Source of the DNA: Thermosediminibacter litoriperuensis
Lineage (GTDB): Bacteria; Bacillota; Thermosediminibacteria; Thermosediminibacterales; Thermosediminibacteraceae
Direction: 5' to 3'
Length of the DNA: 64,000 bases
NCBI RefSeq assembly: GCF_008124715.1
Contig: NZ_VNHO01000008.1
Coordinates: 1 to 64,000 of the forward strand
A program made the translations under genes and the position numbers. Positions 8,378 to 17,311 of this stretch are shown piece by piece. The notes beneath the pieces were generated by a model. It made no database searches and was not told the DNA's origin. It worked only from the letters and a program-made list of their open reading frames with translations. The number at the start of each line of letters is the position of its first letter. Within the stretch, counting starts at the first letter, position 1.

Positions 8378-8794
8378 ATGGTTAAGATCCTTTTCGAGAA
8401 GGATAAATGCCTGGGTTGTAAGACATGTGAACTTGCCTGTGCCGCTGCCCATTCAAAGACCAGAAGCTTGCTGGGTGCCATAAAAGAAAAAAAGGTTCCC
8501 CGGATTAGAATAAAGGTCAAAAACGGTAAGCTCAGAGCAGAGCAGTGTACCCTTTGCAGCAGTCCCAGGTGTATTGAAGTCTGCCCTGTCGGTGCCTTGA
8601 ACAGGAGCAAAAGCGGGATCATCAAGGTAAATACCCTCTTATGCACTATGTGCGGCCTGTGTCAGGAGGCGTGTCCCTTCGGCGCCATCGTCTTGAGCGA
8701 TTACCCCACCGTTTGCGACCGCTGTATAGAAATGGATGAACCTTTTTGTGCAAAAGCATGCCCTACAAGGGCGCTCGAGGTAAAAGCTGTCTAG
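8378..8794 (+). CDS. CooF-like polyferredoxin (4Fe-4S electron carrier)
   Basis: 138 residues with four clusters of Cys: C-x2-C-x2-C-x3-C near the N-terminus, C-x2-C with C-x3-C-P in the middle (around residues 54-66), a clear C-x2-C-x2-C-x3-C-P near residues 86-96, and C-x2-C with C-x3-C-P at the C-terminus. This is the CooF/HycB/DmsB layout of four [4Fe-4S] clusters. ATG 8378 follows GAGAGGAG. Directly before acsA it probably takes electrons from or gives them to CO dehydrogenase. It is cytoplasmic, with no signal peptide. Confidence 0.85.
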   Translation: MVKILFEKDKCLGCKTCELACAAAHSKTRSLLGAIKEKKVPRIRIKVKNGKLRAEQCTLCSSPRCIEVCPVGALNRSKSGIIKVNTLLCTMCGLCQEACPFGAIVLSDYPTVCDRCIEMDEPFCAKACPTRALEVKAV

Positions 8795-8806
8795 GGGGGT
8801 ATAATC

Positions 8807-10693
8807 GTGGAAAACTGTGCATGCAACACATGTGATGCAGCAACAAAAAAATTATACGAAAAGGCCAAGAGTGAACGAATAGACACCATATGGGACCGCG
8901 CTCTTGCCATGCAGCCCCAGTGCGGCTTTGGAGAAATGGGGTTATGTTGCACCAATTGTTCCATGGGTCCATGCAGGATCGTAAAGATTTCTGAGGATGG
9001 CCCTAAAGCGGGTATATGCGGAGCTACCGAAGACACCATTACTTCGAGAAACTTTGCTAGAGCGGTTGCCGCCGGTGCCGCGGCCCATTCCGACCATGGA
9101 AGGGATATTGCCCTGGCACTTTATCACGCCGGGGATAAAACCCGAATAAGGAATGAAGAAAAGCTGTTTAAAATAGCCGGTGAGTGGGGGATAACGGTAG
9201 AAGGCAAAGATACTGTGCAGATCGCCAGAGAAATGGCCGAAAGGGCTCTGGGAGAGTTCGGTAAAGTATTCGGAAAACTTCAATTTTTGCAGAGGGCTCC
9301 TGAAAAGAGAATAAAATTGTGGGATGAACTAGGGGTGGCTCCCGGGGCTATAGACAGAGAAATAGTAGAGGTTCTGCACTCTACTCATATGGGATGTGAT
9401 GCCGACTATAGGAATATAATCAGGCAAGCTATAAGGGCCGCTCTGAGTGACGGATGGGGAGGCTCCATGATCGGCACAGAGTTGAGCGATGTGCTCTTCG
9501 GTACTCCCATGCCGAAGAAAGTGGAGGCCAACCTGGGCGTTCTAAAGAAGGAATGTGTAAACATAGTGGTACACGGCCACGATCCCACACTGTCCGAGGC
9601 AATCGTACTGGCGTCCAGAGACCCGGAACTCCTGGAACTTGCGAGAAAACAGGGGGCGGAGGGTATAAACGTAGTGGGTATGTGCTGCACGGGCAACGAG
9701 ATAGCCATGAGGCAGGGAATCCCGATGGCAGGCGATTTCTTCCAGCAGGAACTGGCGATCGTGACCGGTGCCGTTGAGGCTATGATAGTTGATGTGCAGT
9801 GCATAATGCCTTCCCTCGCCACAGTTGCTAAATGCTACCACACCAAGTTGATTACTACCTCTCCTAAGGCAAAGATCCCAGGGGCAATACATATAGAATT
9901 CAACGAACAAAAGAGTTTGGAGATCGCTAGGAGAATCGTGAAGGATGCGGTGATGAATTTCAAAAACAGGAAGGTGGAAGTTTTTATTCCCGATGATAAA
10001 AGCGAGGGGAGAATAGGGTACAGCTTTGAGGCGATAATTAAAGCCCTCGACCGGGTTACGAATTCCTTTGCCCATCCTTCCGGGACCGTAAAACCTCTCG
10101 TGGATGCCATAAAATCGGGTGTGCTCAGGGGTGCAGCCGCGATAGTGGGCTGCAATAACCACAGGCAACCTCACAACACGTGCCACGTCACTCTTGCAAA
10201 GGAGCTTCTTAAGCGGGACATAATTGTTGTGACGACGGGGTGCGGCGCCCATGCCTGCATTAAGGCGGGGTTAATGGATAAGGATGCCCGAAAATATTGT
10301 GGTAAAGGCCTTGCCACCGTATGCGAATTACTTGACATACCTCCCGTGCTCCACATGGGGTCCTGTGTGGATATAAGTCGTATCCTGGTACTGTTATCTG
10401 AAGTTGCGAAGTACATGGGGGTGGATATCAGTGATCTGCCGGTAGCTGCGGCGGCTCCAGAATGGATGTCGGAGAAGGCTCAGTCTATAGGGCTCTATGC
10501 TGTAGCGTCCGGTGTATACGTGATACTGGGTGTACCTCCCGCGGTCACCGGGTCTGAAAATGTAACAGGCTACCTGACAAAAGGCCTGGAGAGCGTTCTG
10601 GGGGGCAGGTTTGAAATAGAGAATGATCCGGTCGAAGCTGCAGCAAAAATCGCGGCTCACGTGGAAAACAGGCGCAAACGGCTGGGAATATAA
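8807..10693 (+). CDS. acsA: Anaerobic carbon monoxide dehydrogenase catalytic subunit
   Basis: 628 residues, the usual length for Ni-Fe CooS/AcsA. N-terminal Cys C39 and C47 match the intersubunit D-cluster ligands, and C48, C51, C56 and C71 match the B-cluster. Downstream H-M-G-C, C-C-T-G-N-E, G-C-N-N and C-G-A-H segments belong to the Ni-4Fe-5S C-cluster. It interconverts CO2 and CO and, with AcsB, supplies the carbonyl of acetyl-CoA. The start is GTG 8807 after GGGGGGT. CooC follows at once and AcsB lies 12 kb downstream in the same operon. Confidence 0.97.
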   Translation: MENCACNTCDAATKKLYEKAKSERIDTIWDRALAMQPQCGFGEMGLCCTNCSMGPCRIVKISEDGPKAGICGATEDTITSRNFARAVAAGAAAHSDHGRDIALALYHAGDKTRIRNEEKLFKIAGEWGITVEGKDTVQIAREMAERALGEFGKVFGKLQFLQRAPEKRIKLWDELGVAPGAIDREIVEVLHSTHMGCDADYRNIIRQAIRAALSDGWGGSMIGTELSDVLFGTPMPKKVEANLGVLKKECVNIVVHGHDPTLSEAIVLASRDPELLELARKQGAEGINVVGMCCTGNEIAMRQGIPMAGDFFQQELAIVTGAVEAMIVDVQCIMPSLATVAKCYHTKLITTSPKAKIPGAIHIEFNEQKSLEIARRIVKDAVMNFKNRKVEVFIPDDKSEGRIGYSFEAIIKALDRVTNSFAHPSGTVKPLVDAIKSGVLRGAAAIVGCNNHRQPHNTCHVTLAKELLKRDIIVVTTGCGAHACIKAGLMDKDARKYCGKGLATVCELLDIPPVLHMGSCVDISRILVLLSEVAKYMGVDISDLPVAAAAPEWMSEKAQSIGLYAVASGVYVILGVPPAVTGSENVTGYLTKGLESVLGGRFEIENDPVEAAAKIAAHVENRRKRLGI

Positions 10694-10708
10694 GTGAGGG
10701 TAAGAGGT

Positions 10709-11485
10709 ATGAAGATAGCTGTGACCGGCAAGGGCGGTGTCGGCAAGACCACCCTTGCCGGAGTCCTTGCAAAATTGTATGCAGAGGAAGGCTACAGGGT
10801 TCTGGCCGTAGACGCGGACCCCGACGCCAATCTGGCAATAGCGCTGGAATTTCCGCGGGATAAACTGGATAAGATTATGCCTCTTTCGGAGATGAGAGAA
10901 CTTATAGCGGAAAGGACCGGAGCCCAGCCTGGTCTTATGGGCCAGATGTTTACGCTGAATCCAAAAGTTGAAGACGTACCTGAAAGATTTTGCGTCGAGC
11001 ACGGGGGCGTTAGACTCCTGGTGATGGGTGGTATAAAAAAGGGCGGCTCGGGCTGTGCCTGCCCGGAACACGCCTTTTTGCGGGCCATAATGCGGCACTT
11101 GCTTCTTGAAAATAAAGATGTTCTGATAGTGGACATGGAAGCGGGCATCGAACATCTGGGAAGGGCAACGGCGGATGCGGTAGACGTTTTCATAGTTGTG
11201 GTCGAGCCTGGCTTGAAGAGCATTAACACGTATCACTCTATACGAAAGCTGGCCGCGGATATCGGTATAAACCAGGTGCTGGTAGTGGGAAATAAGGTTA
11301 AAGACCGCGAGGATGAGAAGTTCATAAAAAGCAACGTGGAAGTGGAAAAACTCCTAGGGATCATAAATTACGATCCGCGAATCGCGGAAGCCGAACGTGA
11401 CGGCCTTTCTCCCCTTTTCGCCGGCGAAAAAATCAGGCAGGCTGTCGCCGCTATTAAAAACAAGATTGACAAACATTTCGGTTAA
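10709..11485 (+). CDS. cooC: CO dehydrogenase nickel-insertion ATPase CooC
   Basis: 258 residues, MinD/SIMIBI-class NTPase. The deviant P-loop G-K-G-G-V-G-K-T-T lies at residues 7-15, and C116-A-C118 is the C-x-C metal site at the dimer interface known from CooC. It inserts nickel into the C-cluster using ATP. ATG 10709 is chosen because GAGGG lies about 8 bases upstream; the in-frame GTG at 10694 is too close to the acsA stop. A paralogue lies at 18708. Confidence 0.93.
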   Translation: MKIAVTGKGGVGKTTLAGVLAKLYAEEGYRVLAVDADPDANLAIALEFPRDKLDKIMPLSEMRELIAERTGAQPGLMGQMFTLNPKVEDVPERFCVEHGGVRLLVMGGIKKGGSGCACPEHAFLRAIMRHLLLENKDVLIVDMEAGIEHLGRATADAVDVFIVVVEPGLKSINTYHSIRKLAADIGINQVLVVGNKVKDREDEKFIKSNVEVEKLLGIINYDPRIAEAERDGLSPLFAGEKIRQAVAAIKNKIDKHFG

Positions 11486-11588
11486 ACCAGCTTTTATCCT
11501 CTCATGCTGACAAATTATGCCTGAGGGGAGTGTTTTATTGAACTTAAACGGAGAGTCTAAATTATTTTAAGAAAGGATGGGTATAGTT

Positions 11589-13268
11589 ATGACTTTCAAA
11601 AGCGATATTGAAATAGCCCAGGAGGCTAAACTTGAGCACATAAAAGATATCGCCATTAAAATCGGTCTTTCCGAAGAAGATATCGAATACTACGGGCGGT
11701 ACAAGGCTAAGGTTGATTACAACATATTAAGGCGGTTGGAAAATAAAAAAGACGGGAAGCTGATACTAACTACGGCCATAAACCCCACACCTGCGGGCGA
11801 AGGTAAGACCACCACCACCGTCGGACTCGGCGATGCCCTCAGGAGACTTGGTAAAAACGCCGTCATCGCCCTCCGGGAACCTTCACTGGGGCCGGTTTTC
11901 GGGGTAAAAGGCGGAGCGGCCGGAGGCGGTTACGCACAGGTAGTGCCGATGGAAGATATAAACCTGCATTTTACCGGAGACCTGCATGCAATAGGTGCAG
12001 CAAACAACCTGCTGGCGGCAATGGTGGATAACCACATATACCAGGGGAATGAACTGGGTATTGATCCGCGGCGCGTTGTATGGAAGCGCTGTATGGATAT
12101 GAACGACAGGCAGCTGCGGTTTGTAGTGGACGGCCTGGGGGGGAAGGCTAACGGGGTTCCGAGGGAAGACGGCTTCGATATAACGGTGGCTTCCGAGGTC
12201 ATGGCGGTTTTCTGTCTGGCTACCGACCTGGAAGACCTTAGGAATCGACTTTCCAGAATAGTGGTCGCATATACATATGACGGTAAACCGGTAACCGCCG
12301 GTGACCTGAAAGCCCACGGTGCCATGACCGCCCTGTTAAAAGACGCCTTTAAACCCAACCTGGTCCAGACCCTTGAAGGGACTCCTGCTTTCGTCCACGG
12401 AGGTCCTTTTGCCAATATCGCCCACGGCTGTAACAGCCTCATAGCAACGAAAATGGCGATGAAGCTGGCGGATTATGTGGTAACCGAGGCAGGGTTCGGT
12501 GCTGACCTGGGTGCCGAGAAGTTCCTGGATATAAAGTGCAGGGTTGCGGGGATAAAACCCGATGCGGTGGTAATCGTAGCCACGGTCAGGGCGCTGAAGT
12601 ACAACGGAGGCGTACCTAGGGAAAAGCTGAATGAAGAAAATCTGGAAGCCCTCCGGAAAGGCTTACCGAACCTGCTGAAGCATGTGGAAAACGTAACAGT
12701 TAAATTCGGCCTGCCGGCTGTGGTTGCCATTAACCGTTTCCCCTCTGATACTCCGGCAGAACTGGACCTGGTTAAAAATGAATGCATGGCTATGGGGGTA
12801 AAAGCGGTTATTTCCGAAGTATGGGCAAAAGGAGGCGAGGGTGGAATAGATCTGGCCCGAGAAGTGCTCCGCCTTATAGACGAAGGCAAGAACAATTACA
12901 AACCCCTTTACCCGCTGGAAAAGGGCATTGCAGAGAAGATCGAGATCATAGCCAGAGAAATTTACGGGGCGGATGGTGTCGACTTCACCACCGCCGCTAA
13001 GAAGGAGATAGAGACGATAGAAAAACTCGGTTTCACAAATTTGCCGGTTTGCATAGCAAAGACGCAGTACTCCCTGAGTGACAATCCGGCTTTGTTGGGA
13101 AGACCCACTGGATTTAAGATAACAGTAAGAAATGTGCGTATTTCCGCGGGGGCAGGGTTTGTCGTGGCCCTAACCGGGGAAATAATGACAATGCCGGGAT
13201 TGCCGAAAAGGCCGGCTGCAGAAAACATTGATGTGGATGCAAACGGGAAGATAAGCGGGCTGTTCTAA
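11589..13268 (+). CDS. fhs: Formate--tetrahydrofolate ligase
   Basis: 559 residues, the normal size. It makes 10-formyl-THF from formate, THF and ATP, the first methyl-branch step. The N-terminus M-x-F-K-S-D-I-E-I-A is the family start, the ATP loop [10 protein letters not shown] lies at about 67-76, and [11 protein letters not shown] and D-L-G-A-E-K-F follow. ATG 11589 is preferred over ATG 11577, which overlaps the AAAGGATG ribosome site. A weak TTGAAC(17)ATTATT promoter-like pair lies at 11538-11566. Confidence 0.97.
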   Translation: MTFKSDIEIAQEAKLEHIKDIAIKIGLSEEDIEYYGRYKAKVDYNILRRLENKKDGKLILTTAINPTPAGEGKTTTTVGLGDALRRLGKNAVIALREPSLGPVFGVKGGAAGGGYAQVVPMEDINLHFTGDLHAIGAANNLLAAMVDNHIYQGNELGIDPRRVVWKRCMDMNDRQLRFVVDGLGGKANGVPREDGFDITVASEVMAVFCLATDLEDLRNRLSRIVVAYTYDGKPVTAGDLKAHGAMTALLKDAFKPNLVQTLEGTPAFVHGGPFANIAHGCNSLIATKMAMKLADYVVTEAGFGADLGAEKFLDIKCRVAGIKPDAVVIVATVRALKYNGGVPREKLNEENLEALRKGLPNLLKHVENVTVKFGLPAVVAINRFPSDTPAELDLVKNECMAMGVKAVISEVWAKGGEGGIDLAREVLRLIDEGKNNYKPLYPLEKGIAEKIEIIAREIYGADGVDFTTAAKKEIETIEKLGFTNLPVCIAKTQYSLSDNPALLGRPTGFKITVRNVRISAGAGFVVALTGEIMTMPGLPKRPAAENIDVDANGKISGLF

Positions 13269-13320
13269 GGAATTAGAAAGCACCGGACCATAAAGGGGCT
13301 GACGATGGGGGCGGTGGCAG

Positions 13321-14142
13321 ATGAAGGAAAAATTTAAAATATTAATAGCTTCGGGGGCCGATGAACCTGCCGCCCCCGGACCCTTTCAGGTAAGATACAG
13401 CGGTGAGTACGTACACCGTAGATTACTACCACATCTGACCGACTATAAAAGGGGCAAGGGTGTACCGGATAAAAAATGTTTGGAGTACAGAAAAAGATTC
13501 AACCTTGACAATTCTAAGTATATAGCAGGAATTATTCTTACTCCCGGAATTTTGCCGCAAATCGTAGATGAACCGGAGGAGTTTATACCTTCGGAAATCC
13601 CGGAACACAATATTCTTATAGCAGCGGGGGTCCACCCGGATATAATGATCGAGCTCATTGAAAAAGCCGCGGGCAACGGATGCCGGGCGCTGATCGCCCC
13701 CAGGGAAGATCCGAGCTGGATTGACTCGGTTCTTGAAAGAAAGATCAGAGGGCTATGCGCCGGCTTGGGCATCGAATGTGTTTTCCCACGCCCCTTCTGC
13801 GCCCTGCAGAAAAGCGGCTTTGCTTTCATTGATGAATTTCTCGAAACTTTTGGCCTCGGAAAGCCCGAATATGAGATTACATTGAACAAAAACGGGATCA
13901 TTGAGGATGTTTTGGTCAGATATTCGGCACCCTGCGGCGCCACATATTACGTGGCGGCGGGCCTTATCGGTATGAAAAAAGAAGAGGCTGTAGAAACGGC
14001 TAATAAACTCTGGCACTGTTATGTGTGCCTCGCAAGCGGCAAGATAGATCCGGACCTCGGCGATTCGATAATGCATATTGCGGCCCATATAAATCTAGCC
14101 GTCGCGAAAAAAGCGGTGGAAAAAGGGAGCGGGAGGGTATAA
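13321..14142 (+). CDS. DUF166-like protein of unknown function inside the folate branch
   Basis: 273 residues, soluble. I relate it to DUF166 (PF02593), a family mainly known from methanogens and some Clostridia, because of the C-G-A-T-Y-Y-V-A segment near residue 202 followed by W-H-C-Y-V-C-L-A-S-G and a D-S-I-M-H-I-A-A-H tail. Several Cys (near residues 119, 148, 156, 202, 229, 232) could bind a metal or Fe-S cluster. It sits between fhs and fchA, 1 base before fchA, with a GGCGGTGG site. No reaction is established. A role in folate one-carbon chemistry or its electron supply is only suggested by position. Confidence 0.6.
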   Translation: MKEKFKILIASGADEPAAPGPFQVRYSGEYVHRRLLPHLTDYKRGKGVPDKKCLEYRKRFNLDNSKYIAGIILTPGILPQIVDEPEEFIPSEIPEHNILIAAGVHPDIMIELIEKAAGNGCRALIAPREDPSWIDSVLERKIRGLCAGLGIECVFPRPFCALQKSGFAFIDEFLETFGLGKPEYEITLNKNGIIEDVLVRYSAPCGATYYVAAGLIGMKKEEAVETANKLWHCYVCLASGKIDPDLGDSIMHIAAHINLAVAKKAVEKGSGRV

Positions 14143-14143
14143 C

Positions 14144-14773
14144 GTGCTGATAGATAAGAACATTTACGAATTCGTCAAATTACTGGCCTCCAGGGAACCG
14201 GTGCCGGGAGGAGGAGGGGCGGCAGCTCTGGTCGGTGCCATAGGTGTGGCTCTGGGCAGTATGGTTGGAAATCTTACAGTTGGCAAAGAAAAGTATAAAG
14301 AAGTGGAAGCAGAGATAATCGGGATACTGGAGAGCGCCGGAAGCCTGCAGGCTAGGCTGCTGGATCTTGTTGACGAAGACGCTAGGGTATTCGGCAAAGT
14401 CGCCGGTGTATACAAAATGCCGAAAGATACCGAAGAGGAAAAGAAAAAGAGAAATGAGGCGATGCAGCAGGCCTTAAAGGAAGCTTGCGGTGTGCCGCTT
14501 AAAATCATAGAACTTTCATATGAGGCTATAAAACTCCACAGGAGGCTGGCGGATATCGGTACAAGACTGGCTGTCAGTGACGTCGGCGTCGGTGTATTGT
14601 GCCTGAAGGCCGCGCTGCTGAGCGGCCGGATGAATGTGCTCATAAACCTGAACGGCATCACCGATGAGGAATTTGTAAAAAATACAACCGATTATATGGA
14701 AAGAATCTGCTCTGAAGCTTTAGCAATCGCCGGTGAAACTTATGAGAAAGTTGAGAATATATTAAAAAAATAG
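14144..14773 (+). CDS. fchA: Methenyl-THF cyclohydrolase / formiminotransferase-cyclodeaminase family protein
   Basis: 209 residues, helical cyclodeaminase family (PF04961). The P-G-G-G-G-A-A-A-L segment near residue 22 and D-E-D-A near residue 77 are family marks. In acetogen operons it makes 5,10-methenyl-THF from 10-formyl-THF. GTG 14144 starts one base after the previous stop, behind GGGAGGG. FolD downstream also carries cyclohydrolase activity in most bacteria, so the two overlap in function. Confidence 0.88.
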   Translation: MLIDKNIYEFVKLLASREPVPGGGGAAALVGAIGVALGSMVGNLTVGKEKYKEVEAEIIGILESAGSLQARLLDLVDEDARVFGKVAGVYKMPKDTEEEKKKRNEAMQQALKEACGVPLKIIELSYEAIKLHRRLADIGTRLAVSDVGVGVLCLKAALLSGRMNVLINLNGITDEEFVKNTTDYMERICSEALAIAGETYEKVENILKK

Positions 14774-14866
14774 CTATTATCAAAGGGGGTAAATGGAAGC
14801 CGCCGGGTGAGGGGTATTACCGGCTGTTATTTAAATTATTAAGCATGCATATAGGGGGCGTGTCAG

Positions 14867-15727
14867 ATGGCTGATATTGTTAGCGGTAAAGAAGTTGCTG
14901 AAGCTTTGAAGCAAAAACTTGTAGACGAAGTGGATGAATTAAAGTCCAATGGTATAATTCCGGGCCTTGCAATAGTTCTGGTTGGAGACAGGCCTGATTC
15001 TTTATCGTATATAAAAGGTGCACAAAAAAGGTGCAGTGAAATAGGCATTGACTGCCGGTTGGTTCAACTGCCGGCGGATACATCGGAAGAGGAATTTGTA
15101 TCCCGGATCCGCCAGCTCAATCAAGACAGGAGCGTACATGGTATTCTCGTCATGAGGCCCCTTCCCGCAACTATATCCGAAGACAGGGTAAAATACGAGA
15201 TTTCGCCGCTGAAGGATGTGGACTGTTTCAACCCGGTGAATATGGCCAAAGTTATGAGCGGTGAGGAAGGAGGCTTTGCTCCGTGTACACCGTCGGCCGT
15301 CATGGAGATCCTGGATTATTACGGCATAGAACTCACCGGGAAAAGGGTGGTAATCGTCGGCCGCAGTATGGTAGTGGGAAGGCCGCTGTCCATGATGATG
15401 TTGAAACGGCACGCCACTGTAACCATTTGCCATACCAGAACCGTTGACCTGGCGAAAGAGACTTCCAGAGCTGAGATCCTGGTGGCTGCAGCTGGAAAAG
15501 CACGAATGATAAAAAAGGATATGGTGGGCTCCGGAGCGGTGGTGATAGACGTAGGAATCAATTTCGATGAAAACGGTAAGATGTGCGGTGACGTGGATTT
15601 TGAAGCTGTAAAGGAACTTGCCGGCAAAATAACACCGGTCCCCGGTGGAGTGGGTTCCGTCACGTCGACGGTGCTGGCCAAACATGTCATCCGCGCCTGC
15701 CGGATGCTGATTGATCAGGAGGGTTAG
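14867..15727 (+). CDS. folD: Bifunctional methylene-THF dehydrogenase / methenyl-THF cyclohydrolase
   Basis: 286 residues, standard length. Y-I-K-G-A-Q-K near residue 49 holds the catalytic Tyr/Lys; the Rossmann part has G-R-S-x-V-V-G-R-P near residue 165 and ends with P-V-P-G-G-V-G-S-V-T near residue 262. It reduces methenyl-THF to methylene-THF with NAD(P)H. A 93-base gap without visible promoter separates it from fchA; GGGGGCG precedes the ATG. Confidence 0.96.
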   Translation: MADIVSGKEVAEALKQKLVDEVDELKSNGIIPGLAIVLVGDRPDSLSYIKGAQKRCSEIGIDCRLVQLPADTSEEEFVSRIRQLNQDRSVHGILVMRPLPATISEDRVKYEISPLKDVDCFNPVNMAKVMSGEEGGFAPCTPSAVMEILDYYGIELTGKRVVIVGRSMVVGRPLSMMMLKRHATVTICHTRTVDLAKETSRAEILVAAAGKARMIKKDMVGSGAVVIDVGINFDENGKMCGDVDFEAVKELAGKITPVPGGVGSVTSTVLAKHVIRACRMLIDQEG

Positions 15728-15729
15728 AA

Positions 15730-16392
15730 ATGATTATCATGCAGGGCAAACCCTTTGAAAAAATTCTAGAAATGATAAAAGATGTAGATAAGGTATTCAT
15801 CACCGGGTGCAGTCTTTGCGCCACATCCTGCATGGCCGGTGGAGAACAACAGATTATGGAAATGAAAGAAAGGCTTGAAAAAGAAGGCAAGGAAGTTACA
15901 GGCTTTGTAGTGCTTGAAGCATCCTGCAACAGGCTTCAGGTAAGATCGGCCCTGAAAAAGAAAAAGGAAGAACTGGGGAAAGCCCAGGCCGTCCTTTGTA
16001 TGGCGTGTGGAGATGGGGCTCAGACCGTGGCCGGAGTTCTGGAAGATATTCCCGTATACCCCGCCAATGACACTTTATTTATAGGCGAAGTTGAGCGCAT
16101 AGGTCATTTCTCCGAGATGTGCAGGGCCTGCGGGGAGTGCGAACTGGGGTGGACAGCCGGCATTTGTCCTGTGACGCGGTGTGCTAAAGGGCTTTTAAAT
16201 GGGCCCTGCGGCGGCTCGAGGGACGGGAAATGCGAAGTAGACAGGGAAAATGAGTGCGCATGGGTGCTCATATATGAGAGACTGAAGAAGATGGGCCGGC
16301 TGGAAAATATTAAGGAGATAAAAGCTCCCAAGGATTACAGCAGGGCTTATAATCCCAGGAAGATTGTAGTCGGCTGCAGGAAGGAGGGATAA
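15730..16392 (+). CDS. metV: Methylenetetrahydrofolate reductase partner subunit MetV
   Basis: 220 residues of the MTHFR C-terminal-like family (PF12225). The N-terminal C27, C30 and C34, and a C-terminal Cys-rich block (C-x2-C-x2-C, then C-P-V-T-R-C, G-P-C-G-G and a later Cys) would bind Fe-S clusters or zinc. In acetogens MetV pairs with MetF to make the MetVF reductase. It is 3 bases after folD and 2 bases before metF, with AGGAGGG before the ATG. Confidence 0.92.
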   Translation: MIIMQGKPFEKILEMIKDVDKVFITGCSLCATSCMAGGEQQIMEMKERLEKEGKEVTGFVVLEASCNRLQVRSALKKKKEELGKAQAVLCMACGDGAQTVAGVLEDIPVYPANDTLFIGEVERIGHFSEMCRACGECELGWTAGICPVTRCAKGLLNGPCGGSRDGKCEVDRENECAWVLIYERLKKMGRLENIKEIKAPKDYSRAYNPRKIVVGCRKEG

Positions 16393-16393
16393 T

Positions 16394-17266
16394 ATGGGAC
16401 TCAGGGAAAAGCTGGAGAGCGGCGGATTCGCGCTAACCGCCGAGATGGCGCCACCTAAAGGGGTAAATACGTCCAGATTCAGAGAATGCGCCAGGGGAGT
16501 AAAGGGCCGGGTGGATGCGGTTAACGTCACGGACTTCCAGAGTGCCGTGGTGAGAATATCCTCATTGGGAGCTGCAATTATGCTGCTGGAAGAAGGAATC
16601 GAGCCGGTAATGCAGTTGACCGGCCGGGACAGGAACCGGATAGCAATACAGGGAGAACTCTTGGCTGCAGGAGCGCTGGGGATTAAGAATATCCTGGCCC
16701 TCACCGGTGACCATCCGGTATTCGGAGACAACAGGCAGGCAAAGCCGGTATTCGAATTGGACTCGGTCAATATCCTCCAGATTGCAACCCTTCTCATGGA
16801 AGGAAAGGATCTGGCGGGCAACCCCCTGGACGGCGCCCCGGACTTTTATCTTGGAGCCAGCGTGACACCGCTTTTTAATCCGCTGGAACTTCAGGTGCTG
16901 AAAATGGAAAAGAAAATAGCAGCCGGGGCCAAATTCTTTCAAACTCAGGCGGTATACGATATCGAAGTGCTGAGAAGGTTCCGGGAGAAAACAGCCCACC
17001 TCGATGCAAAGGTGCTGGTAGGTGTAATTCCATTAAAATCACCGGGAATGGCCAATTACATGAACAAAAACGTGCCCGGCATATTCGTGCCTGAGGGTGT
17101 CATAGAAAGGCTCAGGAATTCAGAAAACAAGGTACAGGAAGGGCTGAGGATCGCAGCGGAATTCATAATGCAAGCGAAAGAAGAGAAGCTTTGTGATGGG
17201 GTCCACATAATGGCAATAGGTGCTGAAGAAAACGTACCAATACTTTTGGATATGTGTGGATTTTAG
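16394..17266 (+). CDS. metF: Methylenetetrahydrofolate reductase
   Basis: 290 residues, FAD-binding TIM barrel. A-E-M-A-P-P-K-G near residue 17 holds the catalytic Glu, L-T-G-D-H-P near residue 104 the FAD-binding loop, and F-F-Q-T-Q-A-V-Y near residue 180 a folate-site strand. It reduces methylene-THF to methyl-THF. With only MetV beside it and no RnfC2 or HdrABC gene nearby, the electron donor cannot be named from the context. Confidence 0.95.
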   Translation: MGLREKLESGGFALTAEMAPPKGVNTSRFRECARGVKGRVDAVNVTDFQSAVVRISSLGAAIMLLEEGIEPVMQLTGRDRNRIAIQGELLAAGALGIKNILALTGDHPVFGDNRQAKPVFELDSVNILQIATLLMEGKDLAGNPLDGAPDFYLGASVTPLFNPLELQVLKMEKKIAAGAKFFQTQAVYDIEVLRRFREKTAHLDAKVLVGVIPLKSPGMANYMNKNVPGIFVPEGVIERLRNSENKVQEGLRIAAEFIMQAKEEKLCDGVHIMAIGAEENVPILLDMCGF

Positions 17267-17311
17267 GTACCGCTGTAGGTAGACGAAATCAGTATTGGGG
17301 GAGGAAGGGAA

